Assembly (NCBI GenBank): GCA_018971565.1
Contig: JAGXAO010000008.1
Coordinates: 1 to 37,553, forward strand
Reading direction: 5' to 3'
Source: Rhodospirillales bacterium
GTDB lineage: Bacteria > Pseudomonadota > Alphaproteobacteria > Acetobacterales > Acetobacteraceae
DNA length: 37,553 nucleotides
Shown: one piece after another, positions 8,911-17,321 of the stretch
Layout: the number at the start of each line of letters is the position of its first letter
Numbering within the stretch: position 1 is the stretch's first letter
Position numbers and translations under genes: made by a program
The notes under the pieces: generated by a model
The model's database searches: none
The model's input: only the letters and a program-made list of their open reading frames with translations
What the model was told of the DNA's origin: nothing

Positions 8911-9347
8911 AATGCTGCCTCGAACAAAACCATGGCACGCCCCTCCGCCAGCATCGCTGTACCGGCACTTATGTTAAATTCATAGCTGGCGCCGCGGGCA
9001 TCGCCCAAAAGTTGGCGCGCGTTGATGGTCAGCGTGCCGTGCGAGCCATCCAGCATGGCCACATGCAGTGTTACGTCCCGCAGGCTTACCAGAAAACCCG
9101 GGCGCGGCGGAGCGTTGCCGGTGGCGCATAGCCTGCCATGCAGGGCCATTGCCTGGGCGGCAATTTCGATAAGACTGGCGGCGCCCAGCGTGCCATTGGC
9201 CCGGCGCAGAGGATTATCCGGTTGCGCATAGCGTGCAGAAGTGCAGGAGATCGTAACGGCGTCCCAGTTTTGCGCCGCATCCAACAGGCACATGGCCCCC
9301 GCATGAGGAATGAGGTTAAGAATTGCCTCTCGGCCGAGCGCGTTCAC
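8907..9347 (-). CDS. apeP: Hotdog-fold 3-hydroxyacyl-ACP dehydratase (ApeP-like)
   Basis: A 146-residue hotdog protein of the FabZ-like ApeP family. Landmarks are LIPHAGAMCLLD near residue 12, NPLRRANGTLGAASLIEIA (residues 45-63) and the AAQAMALHG helix typical of this group. With ApeI it would make the dehydratase pair that removes water from 3-hydroxyacyl-ACP to build the conjugated polyene. It overlaps the chain-length factor gene upstream and the ketoreductase gene downstream by 4 bp each, suggesting translational coupling. Confidence 0.82.
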   Translation of the reverse strand: MNALGREAILNLIPHAGAMCLLDAAQNWDAVTISCTSARYAQPDNPLRRANGTLGAASLIEIAAQAMALHGRLCATGNAPPRPGFLVSLRDVTLHVAMLDGSHGTLTINARQLLGDARGASYEFNISAGTAMLAEGRAMVLFEAAL

Positions 9348-10132
9348 AGAGGGGTCACTCGCACCGCCAAGGCAAGATCATCAAAATAATCCAGTTCCAC
9401 CGCCGCTTCCTCGCCCCGTGCCAGCGCTTCCAGCAGCGGCAAAACGCGGGCAGCGGGAATATTGCGGCGCAAGTCTTCCAGCTCTGGCCTGGTGCAGGCG
9501 TAACTATCCGGCGCGCATAACTCAATTTCCAGCCTTGCGAGACTCTGTGTGGAAGAAACAGCGGAAAGCAGTAGTGCCACGCCAAAGGCCGCGCCGATAT
9601 GCCGTACGGAGGCCAGCGGTTCAGGGTAGGGCAGGTCATAGGCGATCAACGCCACCATGCCTTCTGCCGCCAATGCCTGGGCACCCGCTTCCAACAACCC
9701 GCCGACGAAGCTTCCATCATGCGCGCACAGGCTGGTTGCCGGCGTTTTCGCGCCGGTGGCGATGCTCCAATACCCTGCCGCGACGTTATGAACAGAATTG
9801 TGGAAGCGCGTGGGGGAGAGCTCCCGCAATGGCCCCGCCAGCGTGGCCAGAATGTCGTGTATGGTTTCGCCATCTCCGCCGGAGGAGGCGAATACCGCCG
9901 CGCAATCAGCTGGCGCCAGGCGCGCACTGGCGAAGGCTTCCGCCCCCACCGCAAGGGCGAGCCTCACCGTTTGGGGGGCGCGGCGGCGCTCGTTCGGTGG
10001 CAGCAGCGTGGCGGGCGGAATTGCTGTTGGCGCCGCCAGATACGGCACCTTGCCCGCCAGTATGAGCGCACTGGCTTCCCAGCCATCCAGCCCCGGCCCG
10101 CGCAGCCCCACGGCGTTTAAAAACAGCTTCAT
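9344..10132 (-). CDS. apeC: Truncated ketosynthase-like chain-length factor (ApeC-like)
   Basis: A 262-residue protein corresponding only to the N-terminal half of a ketosynthase (the Ketoacyl-synt_2 type). It carries ASSGGDG, SPTRFHNSVHNVAAG (residues 106-120) and SFVGGLLEAG, but has no C-terminal HGT or GHxxGAAG blocks, so it lacks the catalytic histidines. This matches ApeC, the partner of ketosynthase ApeO in the type II aryl-polyene system, thought to set chain length. A cysteine, Cys136 in ATSLCAHDG, falls about where an active-site Cys would lie. The ATG at 10132 overlaps the ketosynthase stop by 4 bp; the open frame extends further upstream, but the ATGA junction decides the start. 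Confidence 0.8.
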   Translation of the reverse strand: MKLFLNAVGLRGPGLDGWEASALILAGKVPYLAAPTAIPPATLLPPNERRRAPQTVRLALAVGAEAFASARLAPADCAAVFASSGGDGETIHDILATLAGPLRELSPTRFHNSVHNVAAGYWSIATGAKTPATSLCAHDGSFVGGLLEAGAQALAAEGMVALIAYDLPYPEPLASVRHIGAAFGVALLLSAVSSTQSLARLEIELCAPDSYACTRPELEDLRRNIPAARVLPLLEALARGEEAAVELDYFDDLALAVRVTPL

Positions 10133-11307
10133 GGTGCGGCGCTGCCCAGAATGAAGCTGCAATTCACTCCGCCGAAGCCAAAGGCGTTGCACATCACGTG
10201 GTGTATTTCAGCGGGTCGCCCTGTCAGCAAATGGCCGGGGGCGAAACCGGCATCCAGCCTGTTGGTATGCGGGCTGCCAGGCAGAAACCCGTGGCGGATG
10301 GCAAGAGCCGCTACCGCCGCACCGACCATGCCGGCTGCGCCCAGCGTGTGGCCAGTGAAGCCCTTGGCGGAACTGCGTGGTGTACCCGGCCCGAACAGGC
10401 CGCTCACCGCTTTGTCTTCAGCTGCGTCGCCTACCAACGTCGCGGTGCCGTGCAGGTTGATGTAGTCGATTGCTTCAGGCGCCAGCCCGGCATCCGCCAA
10501 CGCCTGGCGCATCGCCGTTGCCGCGCCGTTGCCTTCGGGGTCGGGGGAAGACATGTGGTACGCATCCGAACTTTCGCCGGTACCAAGCAGCAGAAGCGCT
10601 TCTGGGGCCGGTGTCTCCGGTGCGCGTTCCAGCAAGGCAAAGCCCGCCGCCTCGCCAATGGAAATACCGGTGCGTGCTTCGTCGAAGGGCCGGCATGGCC
10701 CTGCCGCCATCACACCCAGCGCATGAAAGCCGAATAAGGTAGTACCGCAGAAACTATCAGCTCCGCCGATCACCGCAGCATCACACAGCCCGGCTGCCAT
10801 CATCCTGGCCGCCACGGCGAACAGCTTGGCGGTGGCGGCGCAGGCGGTGGAAAGGGTGAAGCCTGGCCCCGTCAACCCCAACCGCGCCCGCAGGAACCGC
10901 CCCAGAGCATAGGTGTTATGGGTTTCGGCATAAGCAAATCCATCCGGCAGCGCACCTGCCTGGTAAGCGCGTTCTGTTGTTAAAATGCCCGAGGTGCTGG
11001 TGCCGGTAAACAACCCCACACGATGCGCGCCATATTTTGCGATGGCTCTTGCCACCTCTTGCTCAAAACCATCAGCCACCAGGGCGCGCTCCGCCAAGCG
11101 GTTATTGCGGCAATCGAAAGTGGAGAAAGCCGATGGAAGAGCCGTGTCCAATCCGTGCACTTCGCCCGCCCAGGCGTTAATCGGCAATTTTTCAAACCCG
11201 CAAGGCGCCAGCGCACTATGGCCTTTGTGCAAGGCCAGCCGCGTGGCTTCCAGCCCATCCCCCAATGCCGAGACCAGCGAGAGTCCGGAGATCAGCAGCG
11301 GCTTCAT
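10129..11307 (-). CDS. apeO: Beta-ketoacyl-ACP synthase of the aryl-polyene PKS (ApeO-like)
   Basis: A 392-residue FabF-type ketosynthase with a full catalytic set: Cys156 in STACAATAKLF, His286 in NLHGTAT, Lys315 in SSAKGFTGH and His320 in the same block, followed by TLGAAGMVGA. It performs the decarboxylative condensations with malonyl-ACP that extend the aryl starter. The ATG at 11307 overlaps the preceding stop by 4 bp; upstream in-frame codons to 11379 lie inside the previous gene and were excluded. Directly downstream is the chain-length factor, the pair expected to form the ApeO-ApeC heterodimer. It is the only complete ketosynthase in the window; the second ketosynthase (ApeR) known from E. 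coli-type clusters is not present here. Confidence 0.88.
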   Translation of the reverse strand: MKPLLISGLSLVSALGDGLEATRLALHKGHSALAPCGFEKLPINAWAGEVHGLDTALPSAFSTFDCRNNRLAERALVADGFEQEVARAIAKYGAHRVGLFTGTSTSGILTTERAYQAGALPDGFAYAETHNTYALGRFLRARLGLTGPGFTLSTACAATAKLFAVAARMMAAGLCDAAVIGGADSFCGTTLFGFHALGVMAAGPCRPFDEARTGISIGEAAGFALLERAPETPAPEALLLLGTGESSDAYHMSSPDPEGNGAATAMRQALADAGLAPEAIDYINLHGTATLVGDAAEDKAVSGLFGPGTPRSSAKGFTGHTLGAAGMVGAAVAALAIRHGFLPGSPHTNRLDAGFAPGHLLTGRPAEIHHVMCNAFGFGGVNCSFILGSAAP

Positions 11308-12506
11308 GGCCGTGCCTCCAACCGGGGCAACCATGTTTCCAGAAATGTTTTTTGGGCGGCGATGTGGTTTTCGTAACATTGCAGAAACGCGGCGGAGGCT
11401 TGCCCGCCGTGCGGCCGCGCGGCAGTGGCCCTGGCATAACGCCCAGCGAAATATCGTAAATTTGCATCAAGCTTTGTATAACGTGGCTCGGCGAACATTT
11501 TACGAAACCGGAAGCGATAAGGCCCCCAGAACGGATTGTCGTAAAAAATCAGCCGTAGTTTCAGGGTATCGTAAATCTCATTATCACGCACCGCCGGAGC
11601 CAGGGATGTTAGCGCACCGGGGCCGGTGGGCAGGCTGCCGCGGGCCAGCAGCGCCTCGCGCACAGCCGGGTCTTGAAACAGTGCTTCCGGGTCTTCCAAT
11701 TTCAGGTCATTCGCGCGCGCGGCAAGATCCACCACTGTATTCTTCGGCACCGGGAATTTAAACGCGGCGCGCATGAAGAACTGCCCGGTGGGCCAGGGTG
11801 CCCAAACACCAGCGGCTGCCAGCGCATTATGCGCCACATGCACGCAGTTATCGTTGAACAGCCGCCAGTGATAGATTTTTTGGCCCGTTCTGTAAGGTTC
11901 GTTCAAAGCATTGAGGTAATCGGCAATCGCCGCCATTTGCGCGGTGCTTAAAGGCACGCGCACGCGGTAGGCATCCCGCCCGAAACAGGAGGCATAATCT
12001 GTTGCTACGGAAATTTCGTATTTGCATTGCTCCAGGCTCATGCCTGCTGGCTTGTTCTGTAAAAAATGCTCGTGGAACTCAATGCCCTCCAGCAATCCCT
12101 GCGCCTGAGCCTGGCGTTGCGTTTCTTCATAAACGTCGCGGGTGAGCGGCGCGCCAAATGGCAAGGCGCCATGAAACACGAAATCTCGTCCCTCAAAGGC
12201 CACCCAGTTGGCGTTGCGGTAATGAGAATTCACACTGATGGCAGCGCCTTGCCCGCTGGCCTCGGTAGCGGGGCAAAGTTCCAGCGCGGGGTACCCGTTT
12301 CCATCTCGCCGCACCCGCACGCCGTTCAGGTAAAGCAGCAGATGCCCGCCCATGCCACTGCGGAGCGGCACACCGAAGCCGGGCTTCTTGCGAAGCTCAG
12401 AAAGCGCGCAAAGCTCCGCGTAATATGGAAATATGTCATCGTAAGATGGCGCTTCTGGCGGGTTGGGCGCCTTGGCCGGGGGGGGGCGCAGGCCGGTCTG
12501 GTTCAT
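11304..12506 (-). CDS. Uncharacterised Cys/His protein within the aryl-polyene operon
   Basis: A 400-residue protein I do not recognise by name. It has no signal peptide or membrane helix. Two segments stand out: GMGGHLLLYLNGV at about residues 51-63, and NDNCVHVAHNALAAAG at about 217-232. An early His on a strand followed much later by an Asn-Cys-x-His helix start is the layout of permuted papain-like enzymes (LRAT, DUF4105-like), so an acyl-transfer or amidase-like activity is conceivable. It lies between the alpha/beta hydrolase (44 bp upstream) and the ketosynthase (4-bp overlap), firmly inside the operon, so it probably acts on the polyene or its lipid anchor. Function is not established. 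Confidence 0.8.
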   Translation of the reverse strand: MNQTGLRPPPAKAPNPPEAPSYDDIFPYYAELCALSELRKKPGFGVPLRSGMGGHLLLYLNGVRVRRDGNGYPALELCPATEASGQGAAISVNSHYRNANWVAFEGRDFVFHGALPFGAPLTRDVYEETQRQAQAQGLLEGIEFHEHFLQNKPAGMSLEQCKYEISVATDYASCFGRDAYRVRVPLSTAQMAAIADYLNALNEPYRTGQKIYHWRLFNDNCVHVAHNALAAAGVWAPWPTGQFFMRAAFKFPVPKNTVVDLAARANDLKLEDPEALFQDPAVREALLARGSLPTGPGALTSLAPAVRDNEIYDTLKLRLIFYDNPFWGPYRFRFRKMFAEPRYTKLDANLRYFAGRYARATAARPHGGQASAAFLQCYENHIAAQKTFLETWLPRLEARP

Positions 12507-12550
12507 CCGGCCAAACTATAAATGCCGGATGTTGAAGCGTCCAGCATGGC

Positions 12551-13216
12551 TCAGCCGAAGGGCGCGCGGGCCATCAGCGCCTGGAAGGCCATGCGCCACG
12601 CGGCCCAGTCATGCCCCCCATCCACCTCAACCGTCTTGCTTGGTGGAAGTGTCTCCGCCAGCAGGCGGTGGCCGGTGGCGAAGCGGTCTCTGGTGGCATG
12701 GCCAAGCCAGAGGCCCGGGCCTGGCGCGCCCGCCAGGCGGGTTTGCAGCCAGGAGATGATCTCCCGTTCCGGCGGTGTGGCGGCGCTGGCCTCCGGCCGC
12801 CAGGCAGCAAAACCGCCTGCTTCGCGTAGCTCCGCCACAGTGCCTTGGGTGCCAAAAAAAGGGGCAAGCAATATGAGGCCTTCTATATTGTCTCCGTACT
12901 TGGCCGCGCATGAGAGCGCGCCCATGCCACCCAGCGAAATGCCCAGCAGCCAGACGCGCCTGTACCCGGCTTCCCTTGCCGGGGTGAGGATGGTCTGCTC
13001 CAAAACCTGGGCAACCCCGCCATCCAGATACAATGTTTGATCCGGCTTCACGGTGATAACATCAACGGCCTGCCGCGCCGCATGTGCCAACTTCACCAGG
13101 CCCTGTGTGGCAAAATCCTCAATTTTTATGCCCATGCCTGGCAGCATGGCCAGCAGCAGCCGGTCCTTGGCTGGGCTTGGGTCCGGATAATGCTTCAGCG
13201 CCTCAATGCCGTTCAT
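12551..13216 (-). CDS. Alpha/beta hydrolase, possible polyene thioesterase
   Basis: A 221-residue alpha/beta-hydrolase-fold protein. The nucleophile elbow is GISLGGMGAL, giving Ser in GxSxG at about residue 113. A late VDGGHDWAAW supplies the catalytic His, and a GHATRDRF stretch lies where the acid loop is expected. Early LPGMGI forms the oxyanion-side loop. It starts with a 4-bp overlap on the MMPL exporter stop. E. coli-type aryl-polyene clusters carry a hotdog thioesterase (ApeK), which is not seen here; this hydrolase may take its place in releasing or transferring the chain. That replacement is inferred from cluster position only. Confidence 0.8.
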   Translation of the reverse strand: MNGIEALKHYPDPSPAKDRLLLAMLPGMGIKIEDFATQGLVKLAHAARQAVDVITVKPDQTLYLDGGVAQVLEQTILTPAREAGYRRVWLLGISLGGMGALSCAAKYGDNIEGLILLAPFFGTQGTVAELREAGGFAAWRPEASAATPPEREIISWLQTRLAGAPGPGLWLGHATRDRFATGHRLLAETLPPSKTVEVDGGHDWAAWRMAFQALMARAPFG

Positions 13217-15540
13217 GTCTCTTGCGTCTCAACCGGGGCAGCGAAGGCGACGCCGAATAGCAGGCACAGGAAGGTACCCAGCGCCACTGTCTCGCCGATA
13301 TCGTGCAGCACCGGAATGCTGGAGAGGGAGAGCAGCCCATAGGCCGCCACGGTGCACAGATTGGCGAGCATTATGGAAGCCAGGGCCCGTTCCCGCACCG
13401 CTTTATCCAGTTCGTGCCGGGCGAAGAACAGGCAATAATTAGAACCGACGGCGATGGTCAGCAGAAACCCAGCGACCATGAAGATGGACAGCTTGCCGCC
13501 CCCAGCAATCAGTGCGGCGGCGCAAACCATAACGGCGGCCAGAAGCGGCAGCGCCACCCGCGCCACCTGCCGCCAGGACCGCAGGAACAGTGCCAGGATC
13601 AGCAAAATCGCCACGCCGCCACATAGGGCCAGGGCAGTGGCCTCGTGCTGGAACAAGCGCAGCAACAGGGTGGATTGGAGGTTCAGGTCCACCAGCTTCA
13701 CCCCGGGGGGCAGTGCCGCCTGAAGCGCGGCTGCGCCGTTTACCGCACTCAGTGGCGCCAGCACGACCCAGCCTGTTTTCGTTTGGCTGAGCATGGCGTG
13801 CAGGCGCAGCGCCAGAGGTGGCGGCAGGCGTGCAGCGGTGAGCAAGGGCGCCTTCCGCGCCGCAGCCACATCCTGGAAGAAGGGCGCGAAGGCGTTCGCC
13901 TGATAGGGCAGGCCGGACGAGGCCGCCGCGAACCGCGCGCGCAAGGTGGCATCATCCGGCAAGGCTGCACGGCGGGCTTGCTGCGCGGCCTGGCTGGGCA
14001 GGATCTGGCTGGGCAGGCTGAAGCCGCCAATCTCGCCCTTGGCCGCCAGGTCGGAGAGGATGGGGGACAGTGTTTCGCTGATGCCGAGCGCGCCTTGTTC
14101 ATTGCCCGCGCGCCAGGCCAGGAAAAACCGTGGGGTGGTAATGCCCAGTTCCGCGCGCAATGTTTTGTCCAGCGCCTGGGTGGCGGGTGGTAGCGGGCTG
14201 AGGGAGAGCAGATTTGTTTGCCATAGCTCGCCGCGATGCAGGGCCAGGGAGAACAGGGCCAGCACGGCCAACCCACCCAGGCCCATCCGCGCCAGGCCCT
14301 GGTGGTGGCGTATGCCGCGCAACGGCGCGCCGATGGCCATGGCGCCGGGAGCGAAAAACCCATCCGGCAGGAGCATGGGCAGCACGAATCGTGTCACCAA
14401 GGCCGCCGTAACAAGCCCGGCGATGGAAAACAGCCCAAGCTGCGCGAAGCCGGTGAAGCTGGAGCCCAGCATGGCCGCGAACCCGGCGATGGAGGTGAGC
14501 GCCCCCAGCCGCAATGTGGGCCAGATACGTGCCATCGCCACTTTGGCGCTGTCCTCGCGCTGCGTCTGGGTAAGGAGATAAACGGAATAATCCAGCGCCT
14601 CGCCGATGAGCGTGATGCCGAACCCCAGCGTGATGGCATGCACAAACCCAAAGGCGAGCGACACGGCGGCAATGCCCGCCAGCGCACCGCTGATGACCGG
14701 CAGCAACCCCAGCCCCAGCGCCAGCGGGGACCGGTAGGCCAGGAGGAGGAACAGAACAGCCCCGGCGCTGGCGAGCAGAGAGAGGCGCGTGACATCTCGT
14801 TTGGTGATATCCCGCGTCTGCACCGCGAACACGCCGGGGCCGGTCATGCGCAGCCGGGCATTTGCGGCGCCTGGTATGGTGGCCCGCGCGGCGGCGAAAG
14901 CCTGCGTCAAAATCGTCTGGGCACGCTGTTGGGCGTCCAGATCGAAACCCGGCGCCTTGGTGCGCAGCAGCAGCAACGTTGCCTGGCCGGTGGGAGATAC
15001 CCAGACGCCGTTTTCCGTCCGGGGGCCGTTTGCATTAGCGCTGCCAAGGCTTTGGGCGAGGCCGAGGGCGGCGCCAGTGGGGTCAGCGGGCAAGGTCTGG
15101 GCCGCCACCCCGCCCAGGTCAGAACCCAGCAGCGCCAGCCCGTTCTCCAACGCCGCATGCAGCCCGGCCACGGAAAAGCATTGCGGTGTGGTACCGGCGC
15201 TGAGCAGATAGCGGTTTTTCCAGATGAAATTCTGGGTCTCGGCCAGGGAGCTGTCATCGCCATTCAATACGGCTTCGAAGTCCGGCGATTGGCGCAGCCG
15301 GCTGGCGAGGTTCTTGTTCAGTGCCTCCAGCACCGGGGCGGGGGCGTGGTCGATGCCGGCCAGCAGCAGCTTGGCAGCCCCGCCGCCGCTCACCTGCGCC
15401 TCCAGTGCCACCTGGCCGAGGCTGTGGGCCTTGGGCAGGAAGTCCCCCATATCCGTGCGGTAATGCGCCCGCGCGGTGAGAGCGGCGCAGAATGCCAGCC
15501 CCGCCAGCCATAGCCATACCGGCCAGAGGTTACGGCGCAT
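13213..15540 (-). CDS. MMPL/RND-type exporter of the aryl-polyene cluster
   Basis: A 775-residue inner-membrane transporter with the internal duplication of the MMPL family: an N-terminal helix (NLWPVWLWLAGLAFCAAL), a large periplasmic domain, a helix bundle containing the TLGFGITLIGEALDYSVYLL stretch, a second periplasmic domain and a second bundle with AVGSNYCLFFARHELD. It is the counterpart of the exporter in other aryl-polyene clusters and probably moves the lipid-linked pigment toward the outer membrane together with the LolA-like protein encoded just upstream. I choose the ATG at 15540, directly before the first helix; a GTG at 15576 with AAGGG upstream is an alternative. It overlaps the LolA-like gene by about 11 bp. 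Confidence 0.87.
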   Translation of the reverse strand: MRRNLWPVWLWLAGLAFCAALTARAHYRTDMGDFLPKAHSLGQVALEAQVSGGGAAKLLLAGIDHAPAPVLEALNKNLASRLRQSPDFEAVLNGDDSSLAETQNFIWKNRYLLSAGTTPQCFSVAGLHAALENGLALLGSDLGGVAAQTLPADPTGAALGLAQSLGSANANGPRTENGVWVSPTGQATLLLLRTKAPGFDLDAQQRAQTILTQAFAAARATIPGAANARLRMTGPGVFAVQTRDITKRDVTRLSLLASAGAVLFLLLAYRSPLALGLGLLPVISGALAGIAAVSLAFGFVHAITLGFGITLIGEALDYSVYLLTQTQREDSAKVAMARIWPTLRLGALTSIAGFAAMLGSSFTGFAQLGLFSIAGLVTAALVTRFVLPMLLPDGFFAPGAMAIGAPLRGIRHHQGLARMGLGGLAVLALFSLALHRGELWQTNLLSLSPLPPATQALDKTLRAELGITTPRFFLAWRAGNEQGALGISETLSPILSDLAAKGEIGGFSLPSQILPSQAAQQARRAALPDDATLRARFAAASSGLPYQANAFAPFFQDVAAARKAPLLTAARLPPPLALRLHAMLSQTKTGWVVLAPLSAVNGAAALQAALPPGVKLVDLNLQSTLLLRLFQHEATALALCGGVAILLILALFLRSWRQVARVALPLLAAVMVCAAALIAGGGKLSIFMVAGFLLTIAVGSNYCLFFARHELDKAVRERALASIMLANLCTVAAYGLLSLSSIPVLHDIGETVALGTFLCLLFGVAFAAPVETQET

Positions 15541-16120
15541 TCTGGGTGGTTTCGCGCACCTGCATCTTGGTTTCACCGCCCTTGGCGTCGGCGCTGTCGA
15601 TTTCGGTGATTTTGTCGCCGGTGCCGGTAATGCTCATCCAGGCCATCATCTTCGCCAGGGCCGGATCTCGGGGGTGGAGCAGCAATTGCCAATGCTCCGG
15701 CCCGCCGCTGAGCGAGAGATTATAGTAAAGCCGCAGGGCGGGCAGATCCCCGGCCAGGGTGGCGCGCACACCCTCCACCAGCCCGGCCAGTTGCGGTGCC
15801 TGGGCCAAGGTGAAGTGTTGCGTCTGGCCGTTTAGGGTCAGTGTTACAATGCCGTTTTGCAGTACGAAATTTTGCGGCGCGGGTGCCGTGGTGGTTTTGC
15901 GCACGTAATCCGGTGCCCTGTAATCCAGCGTGCCGCTGCTTTGCAGGCTGGTGGTAAGCAGGGGCAGGCTTTTGGTTTCGGTGTAGCTGGCGGAGGCGCC
16001 GCGCACCTGTGCCAGATCCGCCATCAGCCCTGGCAGGGTAAAACCGGGGGCGGTTTGTGCCGCGGCTGCCAGGGGGCAGAGCAATCCCATGCCGCAGCAG
16101 GCCAGGAAACGCCACCGCAT
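15530..16120 (-). CDS. LolA-like periplasmic lipid carrier
   Basis: A 196-residue exported protein with a clear signal peptide (RWRFLACCGMG, then LLCPLAAAAQ), followed by a LolA/LppC-type fold: repeated strands such as YTETKSLPLLTTSLQSSGTL, the YVRKTT step and a late IDSADAKGGETKMQV. LolA shields acyl chains while carrying lipoproteins across the periplasm; cluster-specific LolA homologues accompany MMPL exporters in aryl-polyene loci and are thought to shuttle the pigment lipid. The start is the ATG at 16120, 2 bp from the acyltransferase stop; an upstream TTG at 16132 would precede the signal peptide by four residues and is less likely. Confidence 0.85.
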   Translation of the reverse strand: MRWRFLACCGMGLLCPLAAAAQTAPGFTLPGLMADLAQVRGASASYTETKSLPLLTTSLQSSGTLDYRAPDYVRKTTTAPAPQNFVLQNGIVTLTLNGQTQHFTLAQAPQLAGLVEGVRATLAGDLPALRLYYNLSLSGGPEHWQLLLHPRDPALAKMMAWMSITGTGDKITEIDSADAKGGETKMQVRETTQNAP

Positions 16121-16122
16121 TT

Positions 16123-17034
16123 TCAGGCCCAAAACTCGTAGAAATTAAACCAGTTATGCGGAGCTTCCCGGCACAGGGCCTCAAGTTTCGCCACATAAAG
16201 GCGCATGGTCTCGTCCATCCAGGCTTTCGGGTTGGCGGGCCGGCGCTCATGTGCCGGGGCCAGCAGCTCAAAGCGCACTTCATAGCGGCCCTTGCCATGA
16301 TAGAGACCCGCCATCATCACCACCGGCCGGCCCAGCATCATAGCCACCTTGAACGGGCCTTGCGGAAAGGCGGCCTCGGTGCCCAGGAAGGGCAGGCGCA
16401 CCATGTCTCGTCCATCCGGGTTGCGGTCCGCCAGCACGCCCACGAAATGCCCCGCCCGTAGCCGCTCCGCTACGGCGATGAGCGAATCCAGCCGCCCCAG
16501 CCCGATCACTTCGGTTTCCAGGCGCGGGTTGATGGCCCCCAGTGCGGCACGGATTTTCTTGGCGTTTTCCTCATACATCAGCAGGCTTACCGGCAAATCC
16601 CGGTAGCGACGGCGCACGGTGCGGGCAGCCTCGAAACTGCCGAAATGCGCGCCAAAGAGCAGGCAGCCCCCCCCTTGCTGGTCGATCTGCCGTAGCAGAT
16701 CGTCGCCGGTGACGGTGATGTCGAACCAATGATCCTGCTCGTTCAGCAGAAACACACGGTCCAGCACGCAGGAGCCGAAGATAAGAAAATGGCGGTAGCA
16801 ATCCCGCCAGCCGGCACGCTGCCCCAGCGCCCGGCCGAGATAGTCGCGGGAGGCTCGAAGCGCTGCCGGGGAGGAGAACAGGAAATAAAGGCATACGGGA
16901 TACAGAAACAGCTGCCCCAGCCGCCGCCCCAGCCGTAGCGCGATCCACACGCCGATTTTGATGCTGGCGAGGGAACCGCGCTCGGGCCGCGCCACCCATT
17001 CCTGCGCACCGGCGGGGCTGGAACGGCCGCTCAT
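16123..17034 (-). CDS. LpxL/HtrB-like lysophospholipid acyltransferase
   Basis: A 303-residue acyltransferase of the LpxL/HtrB (COG4261) group. It has an N-terminal hydrophobic anchor (LGQLFLYPVCLYFLFSS), the HFGSFE block giving the His-x4-acid catalytic motif in LFGAHFGSFEAAR (about residues 131-143), then ADRNPDGRD and LPFLGTEAAFPQGPFKVA, typical of lipid A acyltransferases. In the E. coli cluster a related domain is fused to a GT2 domain; here it stands alone, while a separate GT2 is encoded at 7455-8210. It would transfer the polyene acyl group to a lipid or sugar-lipid acceptor at the inner membrane. The start overlaps the dehydratase stop by 4 bp. Confidence 0.85.
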   Translation of the reverse strand: MSGRSSPAGAQEWVARPERGSLASIKIGVWIALRLGRRLGQLFLYPVCLYFLFSSPAALRASRDYLGRALGQRAGWRDCYRHFLIFGSCVLDRVFLLNEQDHWFDITVTGDDLLRQIDQQGGGCLLFGAHFGSFEAARTVRRRYRDLPVSLLMYEENAKKIRAALGAINPRLETEVIGLGRLDSLIAVAERLRAGHFVGVLADRNPDGRDMVRLPFLGTEAAFPQGPFKVAMMLGRPVVMMAGLYHGKGRYEVRFELLAPAHERRPANPKAWMDETMRLYVAKLEALCREAPHNWFNFYEFWA

Positions 17035-17321
17035 GCCAGAAGCTCCAGCGTGCCGGTCAGCAGGGGCGCGGTTTCGCCGGGGTGGTGCAGGGCGAAGCTG
17101 TTGAGCTTGCCGTGCGCCTGCCAGCTCAGCTCCAGTGCCTCGCCATGGCGGATGGGGGCGAGGAATTTCACTGCCCGGAACCGCATGGTTGCAGCACCGG
17201 CGATGCGGGCTGCAACTTCATCCAGTAGCAGGGCGCCGGGCACGATCGGCAGGTTCGGGAAATGCAGCGCCGCCGTGGGGTGCGTGGCTGGAATGCGGAG
17301 AGGTTGCATTTGCGTCCTCAT
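17031..17321 (-). CDS. apeI: Small hotdog dehydratase (ApeI-like)
   Basis: A 96-residue hotdog protein carrying the FabZ/FabA catalytic pattern HFPNLPIVPGALLLDEV, with His20 and Glu35 as the likely catalytic pair. It is shorter than FabZ (about 150 residues), as ApeI is. The aryl-polyene system uses ApeI and ApeP together as the dehydratase, and both are present here, about 7.7 kb apart in the same operon. Its ATG overlaps the AMP-ligase stop by 4 bp. Confidence 0.85.
   Translation of the reverse strand: MRTQMQPLRIPATHPTAALHFPNLPIVPGALLLDEVAARIAGAATMRFRAVKFLAPIRHGEALELSWQAHGKLNSFALHHPGETAPLLTGTLELLA

Noticed and set aside
9310-10065. A 251-codon plus-strand frame opposite the chain-length factor
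   Set aside because: Proline/arginine-rich composition is typical of a GC-rich antisense frame; the minus-strand genes here overlap by ATGA and match known families.
14236-15513. A 425-codon plus-strand open frame opposite the MMPL exporter
   Set aside because: It is antisense to a clearly recognised transporter, is packed with Gln/Gly/Arg/His as expected from reversed GC-rich codons, and has no family features.
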